Assembly: GCF_003570905.1 (NCBI RefSeq)
Contig: NZ_QXJM01000039.1
Span: forward strand, 62,001-126,000
DNA from: Cohnella faecalis
GTDB lineage: Bacteria; Bacillota; Bacilli; Paenibacillales; Paenibacillaceae
Reading direction: 5' to 3'
Length of the DNA: 64,000 nucleotides
Positions within the stretch are counted from its first letter, which is position 1, and each line of letters opens with the position of its first letter. Below, in pieces: positions 17,328-25,830 of the stretch. The translations under genes and the position numbers were made by a program. Under the pieces are notes generated by a model that did not search any database, was not told the origin of the DNA, and worked only from the letters and a program-made list of their open reading frames with translations.

Positions 17328-18491
17328 ATGAGCCAACAATTGCAGCAAGAGGGGTACTTTGGGGAGTTCGGGGGCAGCTTCGTACCGCCGGAATTGCAAG
17401 AAGTGTTGAATTATTTAAGCGCACAATTTTACAAGTTCAAAGACGACCCGGAGTACAACGAAGAGCTCCGCTACTACCTGCGCGAATATGTCGGCCGCCA
17501 GAGCCCGTTGACATATGTACAGCGGTTGTCCGAAGCTTGGGGCGGCGCCAAGATCTACCTGAAGCGGGAAGATTTGAACCATACCGGAGCGCACAAAATC
17601 AATAACGCCATCGGTCAAATTCTGCTCGCCAAAAGGATGGGCGCCAAGCGGATTATTGCCGAGACCGGCGCCGGACAGCACGGTGTAGCCACAGCAACGG
17701 CCTGCGCCATGTTCGATATGGAATGCATCATCTATATGGGGGCAGAAGATACGCGCCGTCAGGCGCTTAATGTGTTCCGGATGGAACTGCTTGGAGCTAC
17801 CGTCGTTCCGGTTAATAAAGGACAAGGCCGGTTGAAAGATGCGGTGGATGAAGCGCTGGACGATCTGGTTCGCAACTACAAGAATACGTTCTATCTGCTT
17901 GGCTCCGCGGTTGGGCCTCATCCGTTCCCCACGATGGTCAAGCACTTCCAATCCGTTATCAGCGAAGAGTCCAAACGGCAAATCCTGGAGAAGGAAGGTC
18001 GTTTGCCGGACGCGATAGTGGCATGTGCCGGCGGCGGAAGCAATGCAATCGGCGCGTTTGCCCACTATATAGACGAACCGAGCGTCAGGCTGATCGGAGT
18101 CGAGCCCGACCAAGCGCCGTCCTTGACGCAAGGTGTTCCGAGCATCATTCACGGCTTCAAATGTTTAGTGCTGCTGGATGAGGAGGGTCAACCGAAAAAG
18201 ACCTATTCGATCGCCGCAGGACTCGACTATCCGGGCATTGGACCGGAGCACAGTCATTTGAAGGTATCGGGGAGAGCCGAATACGCGACCGTCACCAACG
18301 AGGAGGTGCTGGAAGCATTCCAGGAGTTGTCCCGCACGGAGGGTATTATTCCCGCTCTTGAGAGCGCGCACGCAGTCGCGTATGCCAAGAAGCTCGCGCC
18401 AACGATGCGTAAAGATCAAATTCTAATCGTGAATTTGTCCGGCCGCGGAGACAAGGACGTCGAGCAAGTGTTCCAAATGCTTAAGAAGTAA
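17328..18491 (+). CDS. trpB: tryptophan synthase beta chain
   Basis: A 387-residue PLP enzyme that condenses indole with serine to tryptophan. The family landmarks are present: [15 protein letters not shown] at the start, [13 protein letters not shown] with the PLP lysine K90, the catalytic ETGAGQHG loop, the [10 protein letters not shown] phosphate-binding loop and [11 protein letters not shown]. Length is slightly below the usual 395-405. No trpA or other trp gene is adjacent, so it is a lone copy, possibly a second beta subunit or an indole scavenger. The RBS TGGAGG lies upstream of the ATG, and a terminator follows directly. Confidence 0.95.
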   Translation: MSQQLQQEGYFGEFGGSFVPPELQEVLNYLSAQFYKFKDDPEYNEELRYYLREYVGRQSPLTYVQRLSEAWGGAKIYLKREDLNHTGAHKINNAIGQILLAKRMGAKRIIAETGAGQHGVATATACAMFDMECIIYMGAEDTRRQALNVFRMELLGATVVPVNKGQGRLKDAVDEALDDLVRNYKNTFYLLGSAVGPHPFPTMVKHFQSVISEESKRQILEKEGRLPDAIVACAGGGSNAIGAFAHYIDEPSVRLIGVEPDQAPSLTQGVPSIIHGFKCLVLLDEEGQPKKTYSIAAGLDYPGIGPEHSHLKVSGRAEYATVTNEEVLEAFQELSRTEGIIPALESAHAVAYAKKLAPTMRKDQILIVNLSGRGDKDVEQVFQMLKK

Positions 18492-18523
18492 GCCGGGCGA
18501 ATAAATATCCCATGAAAATAATG

Positions 18524-18567
18524 AAATGACGGCGAGGGGTCTTATCCCCGGAGCCGTCATTTCTTTT
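18524..18567 (+). terminator. rho-independent terminator of trpB
   Basis: The arms AAATGACGGC and GCCGTCATTT plus inner GGGG/CCCC pairing are followed by CTTTT. Confidence 0.8.
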
Positions 18568-18632
18568 ACCCAGAGGCTTGGTGGCAAGGTCATTTGCACT
18601 CAGGAAGCTGTACATAAAAAAATTATTGATTT

Positions 18633-18706
18633 TAGATGGCGTCGCGCTCTGCTCATTCCATCCGTATAACCGGTATAAAGTCGTTAACATCGGCATGCGT
18701 CAACGT
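18633..18706 (-). pseudogene. fragment duplicated from the nucleotidase gene at 39369-39932
   Basis: About 75 bases read as a degraded copy of positions 39769-39850. Both contain CGCGCTCTGCT, CATCC followed by TATAACCGGTATAAA, and GTCGTTAACATCGGC then TGCGTCAACG. Two short deletions and several substitutions separate them. On the minus strand it still encodes LYRLYGWNE, matching LYRLYGWNK in the intact protein. There is no start and no continuation, so it is a relic. The surrounding bases, 18568-18632 and 18707-18927, show no gene or clear site and are AT-rich. Confidence 0.7.
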
Positions 18707-18927
18707 TAGTCAAGTCTAAAATGGACGTACAAGTTTAATGCTAAAAAATTACGTATTCGTATTATTTCAAATAGTTCCAATACGAACAAAACCTAAAGAA
18801 TAGATAAAATTACGAGTAACCCTTAACTATTATCCATCAATTTCGTTTAAGTAAACGAATGTGATCAAGGGACAGTTTTAAGTTATTGGCTTTAAGGATA
18901 ATCGAACCTACAACCAATAGAATTAAT

Positions 18928-19173
18928 TTAGCTACAGCAAACAGTCGCTTTGTTTAGATCACTCTTTTGTACTAGTATGTCTCCAGCGTCATTAACAATA
19001 AAATCAATTTTTTTATCACTTAATCTTTTTTCTAAAGAAGCGCGGGAAATATCTGTAAGGACAGTAGACTCAGCAAAAACAACATATCTTTTTGAGGTGC
19101 CACAGCTAGTTAATATTACAAAACAAACTATCAAAGCAAGCATAAATAAAACGGTGGGTTGTTTTCTTTGCAT
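18928..19173 (-). CDS. small lipoprotein
   Basis: An 81-residue product with an N-terminal signal (MQRKQPTVLFMLALIVCFVILTSCG) whose lipobox LTSC predicts lipid attachment, leaving a mature part of about 57 residues. The mature part (LEKRLSDKKIDFIVNDAGDILVQKSD) has no recognised domain. It ends in CC-Ser. A strong GAGGAG ribosome site precedes the ATG. It lies divergent from the secreted DUF6973-like protein, in the same AT-rich patch. Function unknown. Confidence 0.65.
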   Translation of the reverse strand: MQRKQPTVLFMLALIVCFVILTSCGTSKRYVVFAESTVLTDISRASLEKRLSDKKIDFIVNDAGDILVQKSDLNKATVCCS

Positions 19174-19266
19174 TAATTCAGCTCCTCTTAATTATTTATT
19201 TGTAGAACTACTAATTGATTCCTCCTTTTAACTATTTTACCTCATTGTTCTAAATACTAAAAATTA

Positions 19267-19296
19267 TTGACTCTCACACAAAAGAAGGGATATATT
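19267..19296 (+). promoter_or_regulatory. sigma-A type promoter for the secreted protein gene
   Basis: TTGACT at 19267-19272 and TATATT at 19291-19296 are separated by 18 bases and lie 38 bases before the start codon at 19334. Confidence 0.55.
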
Positions 19297-19333
19297 GTAT
19301 TTTGAGTAAAAAAATAAAAATGGAGTGAATTTG

Positions 19334-20110
19334 ATGAAAAAAATGTTTTTAGTACTAGCCTTGATTTTAGTAGTTGCTGCCCTTCCTGTTACAGCCTTTG
19401 CTTCAAAGGGTTTGACTGAAACACAGTTAGAGTCTACTAAGGTTGCAACAAAGCATTTTTCAGGAGCTTCAAATCTTATTAATGATTCCTACATTAAGGA
19501 TGTGTTTAATGAAGTAAAGCGGTTTGAACTGTTAAATCCTAATTCTTCACAAGATCAAAGAAATGAATATACCGTAAGCGTGTTAAGGAAATATGCAGCA
19601 TTGCCTGAAAAGAGCTCACAATTCACTACGTATTCATACTCTAGTTGGCTTCCTCCAAGTGTGAAAGGTGATTTAAATGCTTCAGAGTTAGCTCTATTTG
19701 ACAGCGATCCTACTCGTGGTCTCAAGGCATTGGTGGCAGGCCAAGAAGCTCTGGATTATACACTGTATAAGTTTGGATCCCAAGGCCACAACAATAGAGC
19801 AGATGCATTTAGACACGTTACATGGAATGTTTGGATGACAGCATGGTGTGGCACTACATTTGCCGCTAATTGGAGTAGTGCGCATGAAAATAATTCAGGA
19901 AACCCACAGCTAGAAAAGGATATGGATACTTGGAATAATAACTATGGTAGAGCTTATGCGGTAATTGCTGGGCTTACAGAAAATAGTTCCGTGAACACGA
20001 CAAGAGCAACTATCAATACTGCCTACTTCAGTGGAAACTTAAAAACGTTTAACAGCACTGGAACTGCTCTTGTGCAGTTTACAGGTGTTCAAAGTGATTA
20101 TGTTAATTAG
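19334..20110 (+). CDS. secreted protein with DUF6973-like domain
   Basis: A 258-residue protein with a Sec signal peptide (MKKMFLVLALILVVAALPV then TAFA, cleavage near residue 24). The mature part contains GHNNRADAFRHVTWNVWMT, an NxxDAFRHxxW motif with histidines, then SAHENNSGNPQLEKDMDTWNNNYGRAYA. This pattern resembles DUF6973 exported proteins of Bacillota, whose role is unknown; a hydrolytic or toxin role has been guessed for related families but nothing here proves it. Codon use and base composition are clearly more AT-rich than the neighbours. The start at 19334 has GGAGTG seven bases upstream; a promoter and a strong terminator flank it, so it is a self-contained transcription unit. 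Confidence 0.75.
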   Translation: MKKMFLVLALILVVAALPVTAFASKGLTETQLESTKVATKHFSGASNLINDSYIKDVFNEVKRFELLNPNSSQDQRNEYTVSVLRKYAALPEKSSQFTTYSYSSWLPPSVKGDLNASELALFDSDPTRGLKALVAGQEALDYTLYKFGSQGHNNRADAFRHVTWNVWMTAWCGTTFAANWSSAHENNSGNPQLEKDMDTWNNNYGRAYAVIAGLTENSSVNTTRATINTAYFSGNLKTFNSTGTALVQFTGVQSDYVN

Positions 20111-20244
20111 TTCTAAGCTTTGAGACAAACTCGGAACTAAAATGTTATGGTATGAGACTTTAGAAGTGTTGAATAATACAGTTAAAAAGTAGCTATTTAT
20201 TTCTAAGCATTTTTCTTCACTATCATCTTTTGGGAAGTTTATTT

Positions 20245-20290
20245 AAACGGACCTAGGCAGGCTAACATTCCTTGCCTAGGTCCGTTTTTA
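20245..20290. terminator. strong bidirectional terminator
   Basis: Fifteen-base arms AAACGGACCTAGGCA and TGCCTAGGTCCGTTT are followed by a T-run on the plus strand. It serves the secreted-protein gene and the convergent sensor kinase gene. Confidence 0.88.
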
Positions 20291-20302
20291 TTTTACGTGC
20301 GC

Positions 20303-21562
20303 CTAAGGAAGCTGAACATAAAAGGACGTTGTCTCGTTAGGCACGCTTTTCGCGTAAATTTTCCCTTTGTGCTGCTCGACGATCGATTTGGCTATCGCCA
20401 ATCCGAGTCCGTATCCGCCGTACTTGCGCGAACGGGACGGATCGGCGCGATAAAAGCGGTCGAAAATTCTTTCCAGATGCTCGGGCGGGATGCCTGCGCC
20501 GGAGTTCGTCACCTTCAGAACGATATCGTTGTGACGTTTTTTGAGGGAGAGGGTGATCGCACCTTTAGGATTGGTATATTTGATGGCGTTGTCCAGAAGA
20601 ATCATGACGACCTGCTTGATCTGCTCGCCGTTGCCGCGTACGGTCAAATCGGGTTCAAGCTCATAGCTTAGCGAGATATTGTTCTCGAACATAACGGCTT
20701 CCATCGTCAGAATGACGCCCTCGACGGCTTCGCTCACGTTGAAGCTCGTGAAGATCATGCTTGCCCGGGCATCGTCCATTTCGGTCAGGTACAGAAGATC
20801 GTTGGTCAGCGTCTTCATTCTTTCCGTCTCCGACTTGATATGGTGCAGCCATTTCGACTGATTGCTAATGGTATCATCGCTATTGGATAGAAGAACGTCG
20901 GCATTGGTGTTAATGACGGCTAACGGCGTTTTTAGTTCATGGGATGCGTCGGCGATGAACCGCTTCTGCTTATCGAACGCTTCCTTGACCGGGGCGATGG
21001 AGCGGTTCGCGAAAAATCGGCTTGTGAAATAGATGACGATGAGCATGACCAAGCCGACGGCAAGGAACGTATAGACCAGATTCGTAATGATTTTTTGCTG
21101 GGCGGTGACGTCCAGGTAGACGATGAAATACCCGGCTTCATTTTTTTGCAGCGTATACGCCCATTTATTCCCATCCAGACTGAATTGGCCGGTATTCGAC
21201 CGATCGGAGGCGACTTTATTTTTCGCCAGGTCATAGAAATCGCTGTCCATTTCGAACCGGGAGTTCGTGGCCGTAATGTTCCATTGCTCGTCCGTTTGCA
21301 ACGAGAAGGAGACGGACCGTTCCGGAGGCGGACCCGTGTTGACGATAGACTCTTTCATCCGATGGTTCCCGCCAGAGCGCGGCTCGCCAACATTTCCGTC
21401 AGGCTTGTGGTAAAATTCGGATACTCTTTGCAGCTCCATCTCGATATCGTTGCGTACGTTTTGATAAGTAATCGTGTAGATGGAGGCGAAGGCCAGCAGC
21501 ATCATGAAGGAGATGATGACCAAATTAACGACAAGAAATCGATTCCGAAGCTTATTGAACAT
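20303..21562 (-). CDS. sensor histidine kinase (OmpR-partner class)
   Basis: A 419-residue kinase with two membrane helices (about 10-30 and 160-180) around a roughly 130-residue extracellular sensor. No clear HAMP is seen. The HisKA domain has RFIADASHELKTPLAVI (phosphoacceptor His), the HATPase has LLDNAIKYTN, and YGGYGLGLAIAKSIVEQHKG carries the G2 box. Its start codon overlaps the stop of the response regulator gene upstream (TAATG), so the two are co-translated. Divergent transcription from the VTC operon suggests that operon may be under its control, which is inference. Confidence 0.92.
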   Translation of the reverse strand: MFNKLRNRFLVVNLVIISFMMLLAFASIYTITYQNVRNDIEMELQRVSEFYHKPDGNVGEPRSGGNHRMKESIVNTGPPPERSVSFSLQTDEQWNITATNSRFEMDSDFYDLAKNKVASDRSNTGQFSLDGNKWAYTLQKNEAGYFIVYLDVTAQQKIITNLVYTFLAVGLVMLIVIYFTSRFFANRSIAPVKEAFDKQKRFIADASHELKTPLAVINTNADVLLSNSDDTISNQSKWLHHIKSETERMKTLTNDLLYLTEMDDARASMIFTSFNVSEAVEGVILTMEAVMFENNISLSYELEPDLTVRGNGEQIKQVVMILLDNAIKYTNPKGAITLSLKKRHNDIVLKVTNSGAGIPPEHLERIFDRFYRADPSRSRKYGGYGLGLAIAKSIVEQHKGKIYAKSVPNETTSFYVQLP

Positions 21563-22239
21563 TAGGGGGTCGCCTCCAGTACGTAACCTACGCCTCGAAT
21601 GGTGTTGATTCGGACCGAAGAATTCAGAAAAGAGAGCTTTTTCCTTAGGAAAGAGATGTACACTTCCACGTTATTATGCTCGACCTCCGAATCGAAGCCC
21701 CACAGCTTTTCGATAATTTGCTCCTTGGAAGCGACTGCGTTTTTCCTCGACATCAGCAGCTCCAGCAGCTCGCTTTCCTTTAAGATCAGCTTGAGCTCCT
21801 TCCCTCTGCAAGTCAGCTTGAGAGTCCCCGTATTCAATTCGATATCTCCGAGTTTCAACGCATCCTCCGGCACGACCTCGCCCTTGCGCCTTAACGCCGC
21901 CCTTATTCGGGCCAACAGCTCTTCCGTAGAGAACGGTTTGGAAACATAGTCGTCCGCTCCGTAGTCGAGTCCGGAGATTTTGTCGGAAATTTCTCCCTTG
22001 GCGGTAAGCAGAATAACGGGAGTGGAGATTCCTTGGCTGCGAATCGTCTTCAATATGGTAATGCCGTCCATCTCGGGCAGCATGATGTCGAGCAGCAGCA
22101 AATCATATATACCGCTTAAAGCGTTGTCCAGCCCCGATTGGCCGTCATGGACGGCATCGACAGAGTAATGGTGCTTTTTCAAAATTTGGGTTAACGCCTC
22201 CGCAAGATGAACCTCGTCCTCTACGATTAATATTCTCAT
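21562..22239 (-). CDS. OmpR/PhoB family response regulator
   Basis: A 225-residue regulator. The receiver (residues 1-115) shows EDE acidic residues, phosphoacceptor D51 in LLLDIMLPEMDG and K in YVSKPFS. The winged-helix output (about 125-222) has LTCRGKELKLILKESELLELLM and HNNVEVYISFLRKKLSFLNSSVRI, the latter being the recognition-helix region. GVGYVLE closes the domain. It forms an operon with the downstream kinase and probably binds repeated TTAA-rich boxes in the shared intergenic region. Confidence 0.94.
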   Translation of the reverse strand: MRILIVEDEVHLAEALTQILKKHHYSVDAVHDGQSGLDNALSGIYDLLLLDIMLPEMDGITILKTIRSQGISTPVILLTAKGEISDKISGLDYGADDYVSKPFSTEELLARIRAALRRKGEVVPEDALKLGDIELNTGTLKLTCRGKELKLILKESELLELLMSRKNAVASKEQIIEKLWGFDSEVEHNNVEVYISFLRKKLSFLNSSVRINTIRGVGYVLEATP

Positions 22240-22302
22240 GGTCGCTTCCCCTTCGCCTCAACATGGCAGAGCCTTATGTGCATGATCATTATATATATCG
22301 AA

Positions 22303-22386
22303 CCTTTAATCAACCTTAATAGTAGCATTCGGGTGCGTTCGAGCAAAAAATACGAAAGCTTTCCGGCATTTAAGATTCGTTAAAGG
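22303..22386. promoter_or_regulatory. candidate response-regulator boxes in divergent intergenic region
   Basis: TTTAATCAACCTTAAT near 22305-22320 and TTTAAGATTCGTTAAAGG near 22369-22386 are similar TTAA-containing elements between the response regulator and the VTC gene. OmpR-family regulators bind direct repeats of this kind. No footprint-quality consensus can be derived from two sites. Confidence 0.25.
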
Positions 22387-22452
22387 TTCCGGCACTAAGA
22401 TACAGTCATGGAACGGCGATAAAGTCGACCGCAAGATGAAGGAGCGCTGCCG

Positions 22453-23193
22453 ATGGCAATCGAGGTATTCAACCGATATGAGAACAAGTATTTGATGGAT
22501 AGCAAAGCTTTCTACGCCCTATACAACCGCTTGCTTGAATATATGGTGCTGGACGAGTACAACAAGGACGACAAGTTCTATTCCATCAGCAACATCTATT
22601 ACGATACCGAGCAGGATTCGTTGATCCGCAATAGCCTGGCGAAGCCTAAGTACAGGGAGAAGCTTCGGATCAGAGCCTATGGAATTCCGGAGCGGAACGC
22701 CAAGGTGTACCTGGAGCTGAAGAAGAAGGTGTTCGGTCTGGTGAACAAGCGAAGGACGGCGCTGAAGCTGAACGAAGCGTATGAATTCGTCCGAACCGGA
22801 ACGGCACCGGAGCCGAAGGAATATATGAACCGGCAAGTGATTCAGGAAATCGATTACTTCCTGCAGCGGTATGAGTTGCAGCCGAAGGTGTATCTGGCTT
22901 ACGACCGGATTGCGATGTTCTGCAAGAATAACCGGGATTTGCGAATTACGTTCGACACGAATATCCGATCAAGAAGGCATGATGTCAGGCTGGAAAGCGG
23001 CGACTACGGGGAACAGCTGATGGAACGAGGGCAGTGGCTGATGGAAGTGAAGGCGGAGAAGACGATACCGGTCTGGTTATCCCATCTGCTGTCGGAGCTT
23101 CGGATGTTTAGGACGAGCTTCTCCAAATACGGCAATGAATACAAAAAGATGCTGACGAACGACAAATTGGCGAAGGAGAGTATTCTTTTATGA
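22453..23193 (+). CDS. VTC-domain (polyphosphate polymerase-like) protein
   Basis: A 246-residue soluble protein with the tunnel-fold VTC domain. FNRYENKYLM, SNIYYDTEQDSLIRNSL, KPKYREKLRIRAYG, KVYLELKKKVFGLVNKRR, YLAYDRIAMF and LMEVKAEKTIPVWL supply the alternating basic and acidic residues that, in the yeast Vtc4 catalytic domain, line the polyphosphate tunnel. Whether bacterial members make polyphosphate is not settled. AAGGAG lies eight bases before the ATG. The next gene starts within its stop (ATGA), and the VTC / DUF4956 / extracellular protein trio is a recurring bacterial arrangement. Confidence 0.85.
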   Translation: MAIEVFNRYENKYLMDSKAFYALYNRLLEYMVLDEYNKDDKFYSISNIYYDTEQDSLIRNSLAKPKYREKLRIRAYGIPERNAKVYLELKKKVFGLVNKRRTALKLNEAYEFVRTGTAPEPKEYMNRQVIQEIDYFLQRYELQPKVYLAYDRIAMFCKNNRDLRITFDTNIRSRRHDVRLESGDYGEQLMERGQWLMEVKAEKTIPVWLSHLLSELRMFRTSFSKYGNEYKKMLTNDKLAKESILL

Positions 23194-23870
23194 TCGAGTC
23201 CCTATTCACGGCGGCGACGGAAAGCTCGACGTTAACGTTAACCGATGCTTTGCTGACTATCTTCATCTCTATCGCTTTAGGAGCGATTATTAGCTTCACT
23301 TACATGAGAACGCAAGTCGGATACACCCAGAATTTCGCTTTGACGATGATCGTGCTGCCTGCGATCGTAGCCATTATCATTCTTCTGATTGGAAGCAATA
23401 TCGCCAGAGCCTTCAGTCTTGCCGGGGCATTCTCCATTATCCGGTTCCGAAGCGCGCCGGGCGATCCGAAGGATATCGCGTTCGTCCTGTTCACGATGGC
23501 GGCCGGGCTCGCGTGCGGCGTCGGATCGTTCGGATATGCCGTCCTGTTCACGATCATTCTCTGCTTGTTGATGTTCGTTCTGAAAGTCACTAAATTCGGA
23601 TCCAAAAAAGCGACGCAAAAGCTGTTGAAAGTGACGATTCCCGAGAATCTGGGGTATGAGGAAGCGTTCGATGAGATTTTCAAGAAGTTCAACATCGATT
23701 ACGAGCTGAGAAAAGTAAGAACGACCGAATTGGGCAGCTTGTACGAGCTCGTCTATGCGGTTACAATCGACCATCTCACGAATCAGAAGGAGTTTCTCGA
23801 CGCCGTCAGGTGCCGGAACGGAAATCTTGATATTACGTTAACGATGAGCCCGACGACGTCGGAATATTAA
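23190..23870 (+). CDS. DUF4956 membrane protein
   Basis: A 226-residue protein with four predicted membrane helices in its first 130 residues (LTDALLTIFISIALGAIISF, FALTMIVLPAIVAIIILLIG, IAFVLFTMAAGLACG, AVLFTIILCLLMFVL). Between helices 2 and 3 lies the conserved family segment AFSLAGAFSIIRFRSAPGDP. The remaining hundred residues form a cytoplasmic alpha-beta domain. It overlaps the VTC gene by four bases, implying coupled translation and a shared membrane complex. Function of the family is unknown; a role in exporting or anchoring the VTC product is inference. Confidence 0.88.
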   Translation: MIESLFTAATESSTLTLTDALLTIFISIALGAIISFTYMRTQVGYTQNFALTMIVLPAIVAIIILLIGSNIARAFSLAGAFSIIRFRSAPGDPKDIAFVLFTMAAGLACGVGSFGYAVLFTIILCLLMFVLKVTKFGSKKATQKLLKVTIPENLGYEEAFDEIFKKFNIDYELRKVRTTELGSLYELVYAVTIDHLTNQKEFLDAVRCRNGNLDITLTMSPTTSEY

Positions 23871-23892
23871 ACCAAGAGAGGATAGATGAACA

Positions 23893-25674
23893 ATGAAAAA
23901 CGCATGGAGCATAAAGCAATGGGGAGTTCTTCTATTATGCGCCGTTACTCTGTCGGCATGCAGCGCCAAGTCCGGAACGAGTTCCGGCGAAGGGACGTCG
24001 ACGGCTACCGGTGCGACGGCGGTTCAATCGAGTGAAGCCGCGACCAATGTGCAGTTGGCGAGTGTCGACCTGACCGAGAAGATCGAGTATGACGACGATG
24101 ACGCTTATACGGATTGGAGCGCGGCTAATCCGACCGTGATCAAGCTGAGCGGAGCAAGCGCAACCGTCGACGGTTCGGGAGCGGAGGCGAAGGGCGGCAC
24201 GATTACGATTACGGCGGCCGGCACTTATGCGGTAAGCGGGAAGCTGGACGAAGGACAGATCGTCGTTAACGTGCCGGACAAGGGAGTCGTTCGACTGGTT
24301 CTGAACGGGGCCGAAATCCATAACAGCAGCAGCTCGGCGATCTACGTCGAGGAAGCGGGCAAGACGATCATTTCCTTGCCGGAGGGGACGGAGAACGTCG
24401 TTTCGGACGGGACGGCTTACGTGTACCCGGATGCCTCCACGGACGAGCCGAATGCGGCTATCTTCAGCAAGGACGATCTGACGATTAACGGTACCGGCAA
24501 GCTTGTCGTTGAAGGGAATTATAACAATGGGATTACAAGCAAGGACGATCTGAAAATAACGGGAGGCGCGCTGGAAATCCATGCGAAAGACGACGGGCTG
24601 ATGGGACGTGATTTAGTCGCTGTCCAAGAGGGCGACATTACGGTTGAAGCGGGCGGACATGGCATCAAGACGACGAACGACGCTGAGGATTCGTTAGGCG
24701 TTATCGCCGTCGCAGGCGGTACGTTCGATATTGATTCCGGCGAAGACGCCTTGCATAGCAGCGGAGGCATTCAAATTGCGGGCGGGAATTTCGCTATCGC
24801 GGCCGGAGACGACGGGATTCATGCGGATGTCGCGATTGCGATAGCCGGAGGAACGATCGATATCGCCAACAGCAACGAAGGGATCGAAGCGCCGACGATT
24901 GCGATCTCGGACGGTAAAATCAGCGTCGTCGCCAGCGACGACGGAGTGAATGTCGCAGGGGGCTCCGATGAGACTGCCGCTGCAGACGGACCTCCCGGAG
25001 GCAACGAATCCGGCGCCGATTCCGGCAGAAAGCTAACGATCAGCGGCGGCTATTTAGCCGTCGATGCGCAAGGCGACGGCTTGGACGCCAACGGCTCCAT
25101 CGAGATGACCGGCGGCACCGTTATCGTTAACGGCCCGACGGAGAACGGCAACGGAGCTTTGGATTACGACGGAACCTTCGTTATGACGGGCGGCTTCCTC
25201 GTTGCCGCCGGAAGCTCCGGTATGGCGCAAGCCACTTCCGAGCAATCGACGCAATCGGGCGTCCTGATGACGTATCCGCAGACGCAGCAAGCGGGCACGA
25301 TCGTTCATCTGGAAGACAGCGACGGCAATGCTATCATCACCTTCGCGCCGTCGAAAAATTATCAGTCGGTCTTCGTCAGCTCGCCGAACCTGAAGAAGGA
25401 CGCCTCGTATGCTCTCTACTCGGGAGGCGCGTCGACGGGCAACGACGCGAACGGGCTCTATGACGGCGGCGAATACCAAGGCGGTACGAAGGTGGTCGAG
25501 TACACTGTTTCCAGCGTAGTCACGTGGCTGAACGAGTCGGGAGTGACCGAAGCGCGCAGCGGAATGATGGGCGGAGGCGGTGGACCCGGCGGCGGCAACC
25601 GCGGACAGGGCGGTGGCGGCGGAGATCGGATGCCGCCTGACGGCAACGGTGAGCGGCCGCAGCGAGTGCAATAA
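23893..25674 (+). CDS. extracellular carbohydrate-binding-domain lipoprotein (Cthe_2159-like beta helix)
   Basis: A 593-residue lipoprotein with lipobox TLSAC near residue 17. The body is made of repeated GGxxxIxAxDDGIxA turns (GALEIHAKDDGLMG, GNFAIAAGDDGIHA, GKISVVASDDGVNV, GYLAVDAQGDGLDA), the signature of the parallel beta-helix Cthe_2159 family reported to bind acidic polysaccharides, often with calcium. The tail is Gly/Pro rich. It follows DUF4956 by 22 bases with a GAGAGGA ribosome site and ends at a terminator, completing the operon. A surface polymer- or matrix-binding role is likely. Confidence 0.85.
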   Translation: MKNAWSIKQWGVLLLCAVTLSACSAKSGTSSGEGTSTATGATAVQSSEAATNVQLASVDLTEKIEYDDDDAYTDWSAANPTVIKLSGASATVDGSGAEAKGGTITITAAGTYAVSGKLDEGQIVVNVPDKGVVRLVLNGAEIHNSSSSAIYVEEAGKTIISLPEGTENVVSDGTAYVYPDASTDEPNAAIFSKDDLTINGTGKLVVEGNYNNGITSKDDLKITGGALEIHAKDDGLMGRDLVAVQEGDITVEAGGHGIKTTNDAEDSLGVIAVAGGTFDIDSGEDALHSSGGIQIAGGNFAIAAGDDGIHADVAIAIAGGTIDIANSNEGIEAPTIAISDGKISVVASDDGVNVAGGSDETAAADGPPGGNESGADSGRKLTISGGYLAVDAQGDGLDANGSIEMTGGTVIVNGPTENGNGALDYDGTFVMTGGFLVAAGSSGMAQATSEQSTQSGVLMTYPQTQQAGTIVHLEDSDGNAIITFAPSKNYQSVFVSSPNLKKDASYALYSGGASTGNDANGLYDGGEYQGGTKVVEYTVSSVVTWLNESGVTEARSGMMGGGGGPGGGNRGQGGGGGDRMPPDGNGERPQRVQ

Positions 25675-25706
25675 GCCGGTTCGCTGGCGGCCTGTGCAAG
25701 CGATAG

Positions 25707-25743
25707 AAGCTCTCTCCGAACGAATCGGAGAGAGCTTTTTTCT
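25707..25743 (+). terminator. rho-independent terminator of the VTC operon
   Basis: The arms AAGCTCTCTCCGA and TCGGAGAGAGCTT with a five-base loop are followed by TTTTTTC. Confidence 0.9.
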
Positions 25744-25830
25744 TGAACGGATACTTTTCTGATGGGGAGAGCAAGATGGGAGAAAAAATCGTATAAAGTC
25801 ACCTCGGCGGCAGCGTGGCAAGATCGACGA

